From UBA6115 sp964534515 (GTDB lineage Bacteria > Bacillota > Clostridia > Christensenellales > Aristaeellaceae): 16,857 nucleotides of DNA. Below the pieces are notes generated by a model. That model did not search any database, was not told the DNA's origin, and worked only from the letters and a program-made list of their open reading frames with translations. The position numbers were made by a program, and so were the translations under genes. Location of the stretch: the NCBI GenBank assembly GCA_964534515.1, contig CAZHPW010000050.1, forward strand, positions 1-16,857, written 5' to 3'. Positions 1 to 6,800 of the stretch are shown piece by piece. How positions within the stretch are numbered: the stretch's first letter is position 1; every line of letters begins with the position of its first letter.

Positions 1-82
1 CCAGCTGCTCAGATTGCAGGCCAATGTGTTACCTATGTTTGACACTTCTACAAATAGGCAGGTTTTATGCGGTCTGCTCACC

Positions 83-111
83 TTTTCAGACCTTCACAAA
101 GATGGTATAAT
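83..111 (+). promoter_or_regulatory. Sigma-A-type promoter for the yicC operon
   Basis: A -35 element TTTTCA (83-88, 4 of 6 matches to TTGACA) is followed by a 17-nt spacer and a perfect -10 TATAAT (106-111). The -10 is preceded by TG at the extended -10 position (103-104). Transcription would start near 118, giving a leader of about 20 nt that includes the ribosome binding site at 121-131. A second hexamer, CATAAT at 115-120, lies just downstream. A perfect TTGACA at 39-44 upstream has only a weak partner (TTTTAT, 18-nt spacing) and may be a second, poorer promoter. The position rules out the upstream ATG at 67 as the yicC start. Confidence 0.72.
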
Positions 112-138
112 TGGCATAATGGAGAAGGAGGACTTGTC

Positions 139-1011
139 ATGCGGAGTATGACCGGCTACGGAAGAGGCCAATCATCCAGAGAGGGAATCAACCTGACTGC
201 GGAAGTCAAGACGGTTAACCACCGCTATCTGGACCTGTCTGTCCGCCTGCCCAAATCCCTTTTGTCCCTTGAAGTGCCCTTAAGAAAGCGCTTGAGCGAG
301 CGCTTTACCCGCGGCAGGGTTGACCTGTCCATCTCACAGGACACTTCCGGCGCCCAGGCTGCCCTGGTCAGCGCCAATCTGCCCCTGGCGCATGAGTATG
401 CCCAGGCTGCTCTGCAGGTAGCCGAAGCGGCCGGGGTCAAAGGCTCCATCAAGCTCAACACCCTCCTAACCTTGCCTGAGGTCTTGACCCTGCTGCCCCT
501 TGATGTGGAAGCGGACACCATGCTGGAAGCGGCCCTGGAGGCACTAAACGCAGCCTGTGACGCCGCGGAAGCGGACAGAACCCGCGAGGGGGAACAGCTG
601 CGCGCCTTTTTTGTTGAGCACCTTGAGCAGCTAGAAAACGCCGTCAACATGCTCTCTGAGGAAGTAGATAAACAGCCTCAACTGGCGCGTGAGAAGCTGG
701 AAAAACGCCTGTCTGCCATGCCGGACATTCAGGTGGACCAGCAGCGCCTCGCCCAGGAGATTGCCCTGTTCGCGGATCGGTGTGACATCACCGAAGAAAT
801 CAATCGCTTAAGGGCGCATTGTGAACAGATGAAAGAGCTCCTCAACAAGCAGGTCCCCTCCGGGCGTGACATGGACTTCTTAGCCCAGGAAATGAACCGC
901 GAAGCCAATACCATCTGCAGCAAGTCCGCCTCCTTGGCTGTGACGCGCTACGGTCTGGTTTGCAAGAGTGAAACAGACAAGATTCGTGAACAGATTCAGA
1001 ATGTGGAGTAA
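139..1011 (+). CDS. yicC: YicC/YloC family endoribonuclease
   Basis: A 290-residue protein of the usual length for the YicC/YloC family, whose members act as endoribonucleases (E. coli YicC takes part in small-RNA turnover). The family hallmarks are visible: the N-terminal MRSMTGYGRG and the C-terminal signature QEMNREANTICSK at residues 250-262. The middle is helical and rich in Glu and Leu. The ATG at 139 is chosen because a strong GGAGAAGGAGG site (121-131) lies 7 nt upstream, the product then begins with the family N-terminus, and the promoter -10 at 106-111 lies inside any longer reading frame starting at 67. It is the first gene of the block, with gmk 5 nt downstream. The family is certain; the RNA target in this organism is unknown. 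Confidence 0.93.
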   Translation: MRSMTGYGRGQSSREGINLTAEVKTVNHRYLDLSVRLPKSLLSLEVPLRKRLSERFTRGRVDLSISQDTSGAQAALVSANLPLAHEYAQAALQVAEAAGVKGSIKLNTLLTLPEVLTLLPLDVEADTMLEAALEALNAACDAAEADRTREGEQLRAFFVEHLEQLENAVNMLSEEVDKQPQLAREKLEKRLSAMPDIQVDQQRLAQEIALFADRCDITEEINRLRAHCEQMKELLNKQVPSGRDMDFLAQEMNREANTICSKSASLAVTRYGLVCKSETDKIREQIQNVE

Positions 1012-1016
1012 AGGAG

Positions 1017-1673
1017 ATGAGTGAAGTTTTGTTTGATTGCAAGGTTGACAGCAAGAACCCAACCAGAAGAGGCATGTTGATTCTGGTTTCCGGTCCTTCG
1101 GGCACCGGAAAAGGCACCTTGTGTGAGCGCTTGATTGCCCAGGACAAGAACATCACCTTCTCTGTCAGCGCCACAACGCGCAAACCCCGCGAATCCGAGA
1201 AAGACGGCGTGCATTATCATTTTTTAAGCGACGCGCAGTTTGACAAGCTGCTGGAGGAAGACAACCTTCTTGAGCACGCTGTCGTCCATGACCACCGTTA
1301 TGGCACGCCCAAGCAGCCCGTATTGGACGCGATGGAGCAGGGGCACGACATTCTCCTGGATGTGGATTCCCAGGGCGCTTTGAACGTGATGAAACAAGTC
1401 AAGGAATGCGTCTCCATCTTTATTTTGCCGCCTTCCTTCTCATCCCTGCACTCAAGGCTGCACACCCGCAACACCGATGATGAGGCTGAAATTTGCAAGC
1501 GGCTTAACAACGCCAGGACAGAAATCTCTAAGTATGTCCACTATGACTATGCGCTGATCAACGATGACCTCAACAGCGCTTTTACTCGCTTGCAGAGCAT
1601 CATTGCCGCTGAAAGAATTCGTACCATCCGTTTCCATCCCGACATTCCCGAAAAGCTAAAAGGAGAGATTTAA
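1017..1673 (+). CDS. gmk: Guanylate kinase
   Basis: Cytoplasmic kinase that converts GMP and ATP to GDP and ADP, needed for GTP/dGTP supply and for clearing GMP in (p)ppGpp metabolism. The P-loop GPSGTGKGT is at residues 26-34. The substrate-binding region follows (SATTRKPRESEKDGVHYHF, about residues 51-69), and the LDVDSQGA stretch corresponds to the Walker B region. The 218 residues slightly exceed the usual ~190-210 because about 18 residues precede the P-loop strand (LILVSG). The ATG at 1017 has GGAG at 1005-1008 (8-nt spacing) and another AAGGAG directly touching it. An internal ATG at 1074 would give a more typical N-terminus, so the start is somewhat uncertain. It follows yicC by 5 nt and abuts rpoZ directly. 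Confidence 0.95.
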   Translation: MSEVLFDCKVDSKNPTRRGMLILVSGPSGTGKGTLCERLIAQDKNITFSVSATTRKPRESEKDGVHYHFLSDAQFDKLLEEDNLLEHAVVHDHRYGTPKQPVLDAMEQGHDILLDVDSQGALNVMKQVKECVSIFILPPSFSSLHSRLHTRNTDDEAEICKRLNNARTEISKYVHYDYALINDDLNSAFTRLQSIIAAERIRTIRFHPDIPEKLKGEI

Positions 1674-1886
1674 ATGGCTATCAACGAACCCGGAATCCAG
1701 TCCCTGATGCAGAAGGCGGACAGCGCCTACACCCTGGTTGAAATGGTGGCAAAGCGCGCCCGCCAGATCGTGGACGGCGCTCAGCCCCTGATTGAAAATG
1801 AGGATAAAAAGCCCATCGCGGTCGCGATTGACGAAATCCAGCACGGTATGATTACCTTCCACCGTAACCTTGAGGACGAGGAATAA
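1674..1886 (+). CDS. rpoZ: DNA-directed RNA polymerase omega subunit
   Basis: A 70-residue small subunit of RNA polymerase that helps fold and assemble beta'. The conserved omega core is SAYTLVEMVAKRARQI near residues 17-32 (compare the family pattern S-R-Y-x-L-V-x-x-x-A-K-R-A-R-Q-I), followed by the conserved KPIAVAIDEI segment. The tail is acidic (NLEDEE). The ATG at 1674 starts immediately after the gmk stop, with AAAGGAGAG at 1659-1667 as ribosome binding site. The position directly after gmk is the usual one in Bacillota. The short length is normal for the family. Confidence 0.93.
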   Translation: MAINEPGIQSLMQKADSAYTLVEMVAKRARQIVDGAQPLIENEDKKPIAVAIDEIQHGMITFHRNLEDEE

Positions 1887-1889
1887 TTG

Positions 1890-3101
1890 ATGAGTGCCGG
1901 CAAGACGGTGGTGTTGGGCATCACGGGCGGCATCGCAGCCTACAAGGCCTGTGAGATTGTCTCCCGGCTGAAAAAAGCGGGTGTGGATGTTCATGTCATC
2001 ATGACCAAGAGCGCCTGTGAGTTTGTGCAGCCGCTGACCTTGCAGACCCTGTCGCTCAACCCGGTTGCCATTGACACCTTCCAGAGCGTTCAAACCTGGG
2101 AGGTTGAGCACATTGCCCTGGCCAAGAAGGCCGACGTCTTTTTGGTCGCTCCGGCGACAGCCAATGTGATTGCCAAGATGGCAAACGGCATTGCTGATGA
2201 CATGCTGACCACCACCTACCTGGCCACGGAGGCCAAGTTGTTAATCGCGCCCGCGATGAACACAATCATGTGGCAGCATGAGGCGACGCAGAAAAACTTA
2301 AACACATTAAAAGCCAGAGGCGCGCGCACCATCGGCCCGGATGGCGGCCTTTTGGCCTGCGGCGATGTCGGTGCCGGGCGCATGAGCGAACCTCATGACA
2401 TCGTTGAAGCCTGCCTAAACTTGCTCAATGAAAAGCGGGATTTTGCGGGCAAGAAGGTGCTGGTAACCGCAGGACCTACGCGGGAAGCAATCGACCCGGT
2501 CCGCTTTATCACCAACCGCTCAAGCGGCAAAATGGGTTATGCCATCGCCCGCGCTGCCCTTCAAAGAGGGGCTGAGGTCACGTTGGTTTCAGGGCCTGTG
2601 ACTTTGAGCCCTGTCAGCGGCGCCAAGATGATTGATGTCACAACCACGCAGGATTTGTATGAGGTCATGACAAAGCAAGCGCCCCTGCAGGACATCCTGA
2701 TTCAGGCTGCGGCGCCGGCTGACTTTAAGATGCCTCAGGTCAGTGAGCAGAAAATCAAGAAACAGGCTGACGGCAGCCTGGAACTGAGCCTCGTCCAGAC
2801 CCAGGATGTGGCCAAGGCGATTGGCAAGGACAAAAAGCCCGGCCAGTTCTTTGTCGGCTTCGCGGCGGAAACCCATGACACCATGGACAACGCGAACAAA
2901 AAATTAAACAGCAAGAACCTGGACCTCATTGCGCTGAATGATGTATCCAAGCCCGGCGTCGGCTTTGATGTGGACACCAATGTTTTAACCCTTGTTTCCA
3001 AGGATGGCCACCACAGCCTGCCCATGATGAGCAAGGATGAAGCGGCTCACAAACTGCTGGACGAGATACTTCGCCTGATGAACAGGGACAAGGATGCCTG
3101 A
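1890..3101 (+). CDS. coaBC: Bifunctional phosphopantothenoylcysteine decarboxylase / phosphopantothenate-cysteine ligase
   Basis: Catalyses two consecutive steps of coenzyme A synthesis: CTP-dependent joining of cysteine to 4'-phosphopantothenate (CoaB), then FMN-dependent decarboxylation to 4'-phosphopantetheine (CoaC). The N-terminal flavoprotein domain (residues 1-180) has the GITGGIAAYK start, active-site His74 in EHIAL, the PAMN motif at 121-124 and the catalytic Cys157 in LACG. The C-terminal ligase domain (from about 187) shows VTAGPTREAIDPVRFITNRS followed by SGKMG, the family nucleotide-binding signature. The total of 403 residues is typical. A TTG at 1887 immediately precedes the ATG at 1890. 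The ATG is preferred because the purine-rich GAGGACGAGG at 1872-1881 lies 8 nt upstream. It overlaps priA by 8 nt. Confidence 0.96.
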   Translation: MSAGKTVVLGITGGIAAYKACEIVSRLKKAGVDVHVIMTKSACEFVQPLTLQTLSLNPVAIDTFQSVQTWEVEHIALAKKADVFLVAPATANVIAKMANGIADDMLTTTYLATEAKLLIAPAMNTIMWQHEATQKNLNTLKARGARTIGPDGGLLACGDVGAGRMSEPHDIVEACLNLLNEKRDFAGKKVLVTAGPTREAIDPVRFITNRSSGKMGYAIARAALQRGAEVTLVSGPVTLSPVSGAKMIDVTTTQDLYEVMTKQAPLQDILIQAAAPADFKMPQVSEQKIKKQADGSLELSLVQTQDVAKAIGKDKKPGQFFVGFAAETHDTMDNANKKLNSKNLDLIALNDVSKPGVGFDVDTNVLTLVSKDGHHSLPMMSKDEAAHKLLDEILRLMNRDKDA

Positions 3102-5334
3102 GAAACCGGTTTTTGCCCAGATTATTGTAGATATTGCCAGCAACAACACCGACCGGGTTTATACTTACAGGATACCGGAAGGCATGAACCTGGCGGAGGG
3201 GACCAGGGTGCTGGTTCCTTTTGGTCGGCAGACCATTGAAGGCTTGATACTGGGCTTTACCGACCAGACTGAGCTGGACGCGGACAGAATAAAAACCATT
3301 ATTGAGCCCTTGGATGATTACCCGGCCATCCTGCCCCAGTTGGTTGAACTGGCCAAGGAGATGAGCCAGCAGACCCATTGCCCTTTGGCGCTGACCCTGC
3401 GGCTGATGATTCCGGCCGAGATGCGTTCTGGCCGGGTGAAGGTCAAGAAACAAACGGTGGCAAAGCTGGCCATCCCCAAAAATCGGCTGGACGAGGCGGT
3501 TCAGCAAAACAGCCGTTCCTCCAAGCGTAAACTGCTCTTAAGCCTCCTGGCTGATGGCTTGGCTCATCCGGTGAGTGAGCTGAAAGCCCTGGTGCGAGAC
3601 CCGCTGGCATCCCTAAAAACCTTGGAAGAAGCAGGGTTGATTACCCTCAGTGAGGAAGAGGTTTTCAGGTCACCTTATTCGCAGAGCGCGCCTTCAAGTG
3701 CTGAACCCGAGTTGACGGCGGACCAGCGGGAAACCCTGTCTGAGATTCTGCCGGCCATCCATGAAGGCAAAGGCCGCTTCCTCCTGCATGGCATTACCGG
3801 TTCCGGAAAGACAGAGGTTTATCTCCACGCGGCCAGGGAATGCCTTGCCATGGGCAAGGGCGTTATCGTCCTGATACCGGAAATTGTGTTGACCCCGCAG
3901 ATGGTCAACTGGTTTCGCAGCCGGTTTGGTGATGTTGCCGCTGTCATGCACTCCAGGTTGTCAGCCGGTGAGCGCTTTGATGAGTGGCGACGTGTCCGTT
4001 CAGGCGCTGCCAGGTTGGTTATCGGCGCGCGCTCAGCCGTCTTCGCGCCGGTGAAGGATTTGGGCTTGATTGTAATTGATGAGGAACACGAGCCCAGCTA
4101 TCAATCCGAGCACAACCCTCAATACGACGCGCGCGAGGTGGCCCTGTCCCGCGCTCAAAGGGAAAATGCCAGTCTGCTTTTGGCCAGCGCCACACCAAGT
4201 ATCCTGTCCTTTGCCAAAGCGCAAAGGGGGGATTACATGCTCCTTGAGATGCTCAGCCGGGTGAACAAGCATCAATTGGCGCAGGTGCACCTGGTTGACA
4301 TGCGGGAAGAATTGCGTTTGGGCAATCGCTCCATGTTCTCCGGATTGCTGCTTCAGAAGCTGAAAAGCACTTTGGATGCCGGCAATCAGGCGATGCTCTT
4401 TATTAACCGCCGCGGGTATGCTCCCAGTGTGCTGTGCAGAAAGTGCGGCGAAGTGCTCTCCTGCGCGCAGTGCGATGTTAAACTGACCTACCACCAGGCC
4501 GACCGGCAGATGCATTGCCACTATTGCGGGCTGGTAACACCGCTTCCAAAGGCCTGCCCGAATTGCGGCAGCGGCTACCTAAAACCCCTTGGCGCCGGCA
4601 CACAAAAGGTGGAGGAAGAGTTCAAAGCGCTCTTTCCGGATACCAGCACGGTACGCCTGGACGCTGATACCACCTCCGGCAAGGATGCCCATGAGAAGCT
4701 GTTGAATCGCTTCCGTTCGGGCGAAGCCAGGGTGATGATTGGTACCCAGATGATTGCCAAAGGCCTAGATTTTCCCCAGGTCACCCTGGTGGGAGTCATT
4801 CTGGCCGATATGACACTCAATATGCCGGATTACAGAGCGCAGGAGCGTACGTTTCAACTGTTAACCCAGGTGGCGGGCCGCGCCGGGCGCGCGGATTTGC
4901 CGGGTGAGGTCATCATCCAAACCTACAAGCCCGACCACTATGTGATTTTGTCGGCTGCCGCCCAGGAATACCGAGGTTTTTTCAACCAGGAGTTCGCAAG
5001 GCGTCGGCAGCTGCTCTACCCGCCGTTCACCATGATGGTGCGCGTGCTGTGCGAAGCCAGGCAGGAAGAGCAATCCTGCGAGGTCTCCGCGCAAATCCAG
5101 CAAAAGATTACCGATTGGCTCAAGGATGAGCCCAGGCTTAAGAAGCGTGTTCTCTTTGTCAGGGAGGACGCGGCGCCCATCAAGCGCATCATGGGCTTGT
5201 ACAGGGCCCAGGTGCTGTTAAAACTGCTGGAACACAAGGACAGCGGCGACATCCTGGCTTACCTGAAGAACCTGACTGAAGAACCCTGGCCTTGCAAGGT
5301 CGGCCTGGAAATCAACCCGGGCAGCCTGGCCTGA
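3094..5334 (+). CDS. priA: Primosomal protein N', replication-restart helicase
   Basis: A superfamily 2 DNA helicase (3' to 5') that recognises stalled or repaired forks and reloads the replisome. The N-terminal fork-binding domain (roughly 1-110) opens with the typical VDIAS...DRVYTYRIPEG. Walker A GITGSGKT is at 233-240 and the DEEH box at 329-332. Eight zinc-binding cysteines are present (448, 451, 457, 460, 475, 478, 488, 491). Motif V IGTQMIAKGLDFPQV and motif VI QVAGRAGR follow, then a C-terminal domain to residue 746. The length is normal and all key residues are present. The start overlaps coaBC by 8 nt, a sign of translational coupling; def begins 15 nt after the stop. Confidence 0.97.
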   Translation: MPEKPVFAQIIVDIASNNTDRVYTYRIPEGMNLAEGTRVLVPFGRQTIEGLILGFTDQTELDADRIKTIIEPLDDYPAILPQLVELAKEMSQQTHCPLALTLRLMIPAEMRSGRVKVKKQTVAKLAIPKNRLDEAVQQNSRSSKRKLLLSLLADGLAHPVSELKALVRDPLASLKTLEEAGLITLSEEEVFRSPYSQSAPSSAEPELTADQRETLSEILPAIHEGKGRFLLHGITGSGKTEVYLHAARECLAMGKGVIVLIPEIVLTPQMVNWFRSRFGDVAAVMHSRLSAGERFDEWRRVRSGAARLVIGARSAVFAPVKDLGLIVIDEEHEPSYQSEHNPQYDAREVALSRAQRENASLLLASATPSILSFAKAQRGDYMLLEMLSRVNKHQLAQVHLVDMREELRLGNRSMFSGLLLQKLKSTLDAGNQAMLFINRRGYAPSVLCRKCGEVLSCAQCDVKLTYHQADRQMHCHYCGLVTPLPKACPNCGSGYLKPLGAGTQKVEEEFKALFPDTSTVRLDADTTSGKDAHEKLLNRFRSGEARVMIGTQMIAKGLDFPQVTLVGVILADMTLNMPDYRAQERTFQLLTQVAGRAGRADLPGEVIIQTYKPDHYVILSAAAQEYRGFFNQEFARRRQLLYPPFTMMVRVLCEARQEEQSCEVSAQIQQKITDWLKDEPRLKKRVLFVREDAAPIKRIMGLYRAQVLLKLLEHKDSGDILAYLKNLTEEPWPCKVGLEINPGSLA

Positions 5335-5349
5335 ATTTACGGAGGAAAC

Positions 5350-5853
5350 ATGTCCAAAAAGAAGATTTATACCATCGGCGCCCAGGAATTGCGCATGAAA
5401 GCCAATCCCATCACTAAGTTTGACGGCCGTCTGGGCGTGATTCTGCGCGATATGGCGGACACCATGTACCAGGCCAACGGGATCGGCTTGGCCGCGCCGC
5501 AGGTCGGCATCCAGCGCAGGCTGGTGGTTGTGGATGTGGGGGATGGGCTGATTGAGTTCATTAACCCTGAAATCATCTCAAGCGTCGGTGAGTGCGGCAT
5601 GCCGGAAGGCTGCCTGAGCGTACCGGGGCGAAGCGGTTATGTTATTCGCCCTGAAAAGGTTACTGTAAAAGCCCAGGATAAAACCGGTAAGGCTTTCACC
5701 CTGGAGGCTGACGGCCTGCTGGCGCGCTGCATCCAACACGAAATTGACCACCTGGACGGCATTCTCTATGTGGACAAGATGGAGCATGAAATTTTCCCTG
5801 AAGACGAAGAGGATGAAGAAGCGGAAGAACCCGTGAGAGCCAGGAAGTCCTGA
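5350..5853 (+). CDS. def: Peptide deformylase
   Basis: Removes the formyl group from N-terminal formyl-methionine of new proteins, as an iron/zinc enzyme at the ribosome. All three active-site motifs are intact: GIGLAAPQVG at 44-53, EGCLS at 86-90 with metal ligand Cys88, and HEIDH at 130-134, which supplies two His ligands and the catalytic Glu. The 167-residue length fits the family. The C-terminus carries an acidic stretch (PEDEEDEEAEE, 150-160) and then a short basic end (VRARKS); such tails vary and may contact the ribosome, which is inference. GGAGG at 5341-5345 precedes the ATG. It is paired with fmt two bases downstream, the classic def-fmt arrangement in which one enzyme adds and the other removes the formyl group. 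Confidence 0.97.
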   Translation: MSKKKIYTIGAQELRMKANPITKFDGRLGVILRDMADTMYQANGIGLAAPQVGIQRRLVVVDVGDGLIEFINPEIISSVGECGMPEGCLSVPGRSGYVIRPEKVTVKAQDKTGKAFTLEADGLLARCIQHEIDHLDGILYVDKMEHEIFPEDEEDEEAEEPVRARKS

Positions 5854-5855
5854 AG

Positions 5856-6800
5856 ATGCGATTAGTGTTCATGGGCACGCCCGAATACGCCGCCATCAGC
5901 CTGAAAGCCTTGCTAGACCGAGGGTATCAGGTCGTCGGTGTATTCACGCAACCCGACAGGCCAAAAGGTCGGGGGAAAAAGATGGTGATGTCCCCTGTGA
6001 AGGAATTGGCATTGGCGCATCAGATTCCAGTGTTTCAGCCAGTCAAAATACGAAATGAAGGCGTGGAGGATTTGAAGGCCTTGAAACCCGACATCTGTGT
6101 TACGGCGGCTTTCGGCCAGATTCTATCAGAAGAAATCCTGACCATCCCGCGCCTTGGCACTGTCAATGTGCACGCCTCCTTGCTGCCGAAGTATCGCGGC
6201 TCCTCCCCGGCTAACTGGGTGCTTATCAACGGCGAGAAGGTCAGCGGTGTGACCACGATGATGACGGACAAAGGCATCGATACCGGGGATATTCTTCTTC
6301 AAAAAGAGCTGAGCATCATGGATGATGAAACCGCGGGGGAACTGACCATCAGGCTGGCTGAAACCGGAGCGGAACTGCTGCTTGAAACCCTTGAACAAAC
6401 TAAAGCCGGCACTTGCCCCCGTATGCCCCAAAAGCATGAGGAAAGCAGCTACTACCCGATGCTGAAAAAAGAGCACGGCAAAATTGACTGGAACAAGCCG
6501 GCTGAAGAAATCGTGAACCAAGTCCGGGGCTTGAACCCCTGGCCTGGCGCGTATACGGAGTCCCCCTGGGGCATCCTCAAGGTTCAATCCGCAAAGGCGC
6601 TTGAAAGTGAAGAGCAGTTAGCCCCCGGCGTCATCACGGCCGCCAGCGCGAAAGATGGGCTGTTTGTGAGTACAGGGAAGGGTTTGCTTGAAATCGTAAC
6701 CCTTCAAGCGCCGGGCGGCAAAGCCATGAGCAGCAAAGATTTCTTAAGAGGACACCCCCTGACAGGGAAAAACGTAATGGAGAATGAGGTAAGCGCATGA
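5856..6800 (+). CDS. fmt: Methionyl-tRNA formyltransferase
   Basis: Transfers a formyl group from 10-formyltetrahydrofolate to methionyl-initiator tRNA. The N-terminal Rossmann-type domain starts MRLVFMGTPEYA, and the tRNA-contacting loop TQPDRPKGRGKK is at about 31-42. The catalytic region has Asn104 and His106 in NVHASLLPKYRGSSP, and the conserved DTGD at 142-145. The C-terminal OB-like domain begins near residue 205 with the linker KIDWNKPAEEI. The length of 314 residues is standard. The start is supported by AGGAAG at 5842-5847, 8 nt upstream. Its stop overlaps the rsmB start in an ATGA junction. Confidence 0.97.
   Translation: MRLVFMGTPEYAAISLKALLDRGYQVVGVFTQPDRPKGRGKKMVMSPVKELALAHQIPVFQPVKIRNEGVEDLKALKPDICVTAAFGQILSEEILTIPRLGTVNVHASLLPKYRGSSPANWVLINGEKVSGVTTMMTDKGIDTGDILLQKELSIMDDETAGELTIRLAETGAELLLETLEQTKAGTCPRMPQKHEESSYYPMLKKEHGKIDWNKPAEEIVNQVRGLNPWPGAYTESPWGILKVQSAKALESEEQLAPGVITAASAKDGLFVSTGKGLLEIVTLQAPGGKAMSSKDFLRGHPLTGKNVMENEVSA

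Noticed and set aside
39..68. TTGACA at 39-44 as the main promoter
   Set aside because: The only -10 at suitable spacing is TTTTAT (63-68), a weak match. The TTTTCA/TATAAT pair downstream is better placed and has an extended -10.
67..138. Longer N-terminus for yicC from ATG 67
   Set aside because: The promoter -10 (106-111) lies inside this stretch, the ribosome binding site at 121-131 points to ATG 139, and the family N-terminus MRSMTGYGRG begins there.
5797..5830. Acidic tail of peptide deformylase as an unusual fusion
   Set aside because: Short charged C-terminal tails are common in this family. No separate domain is visible.
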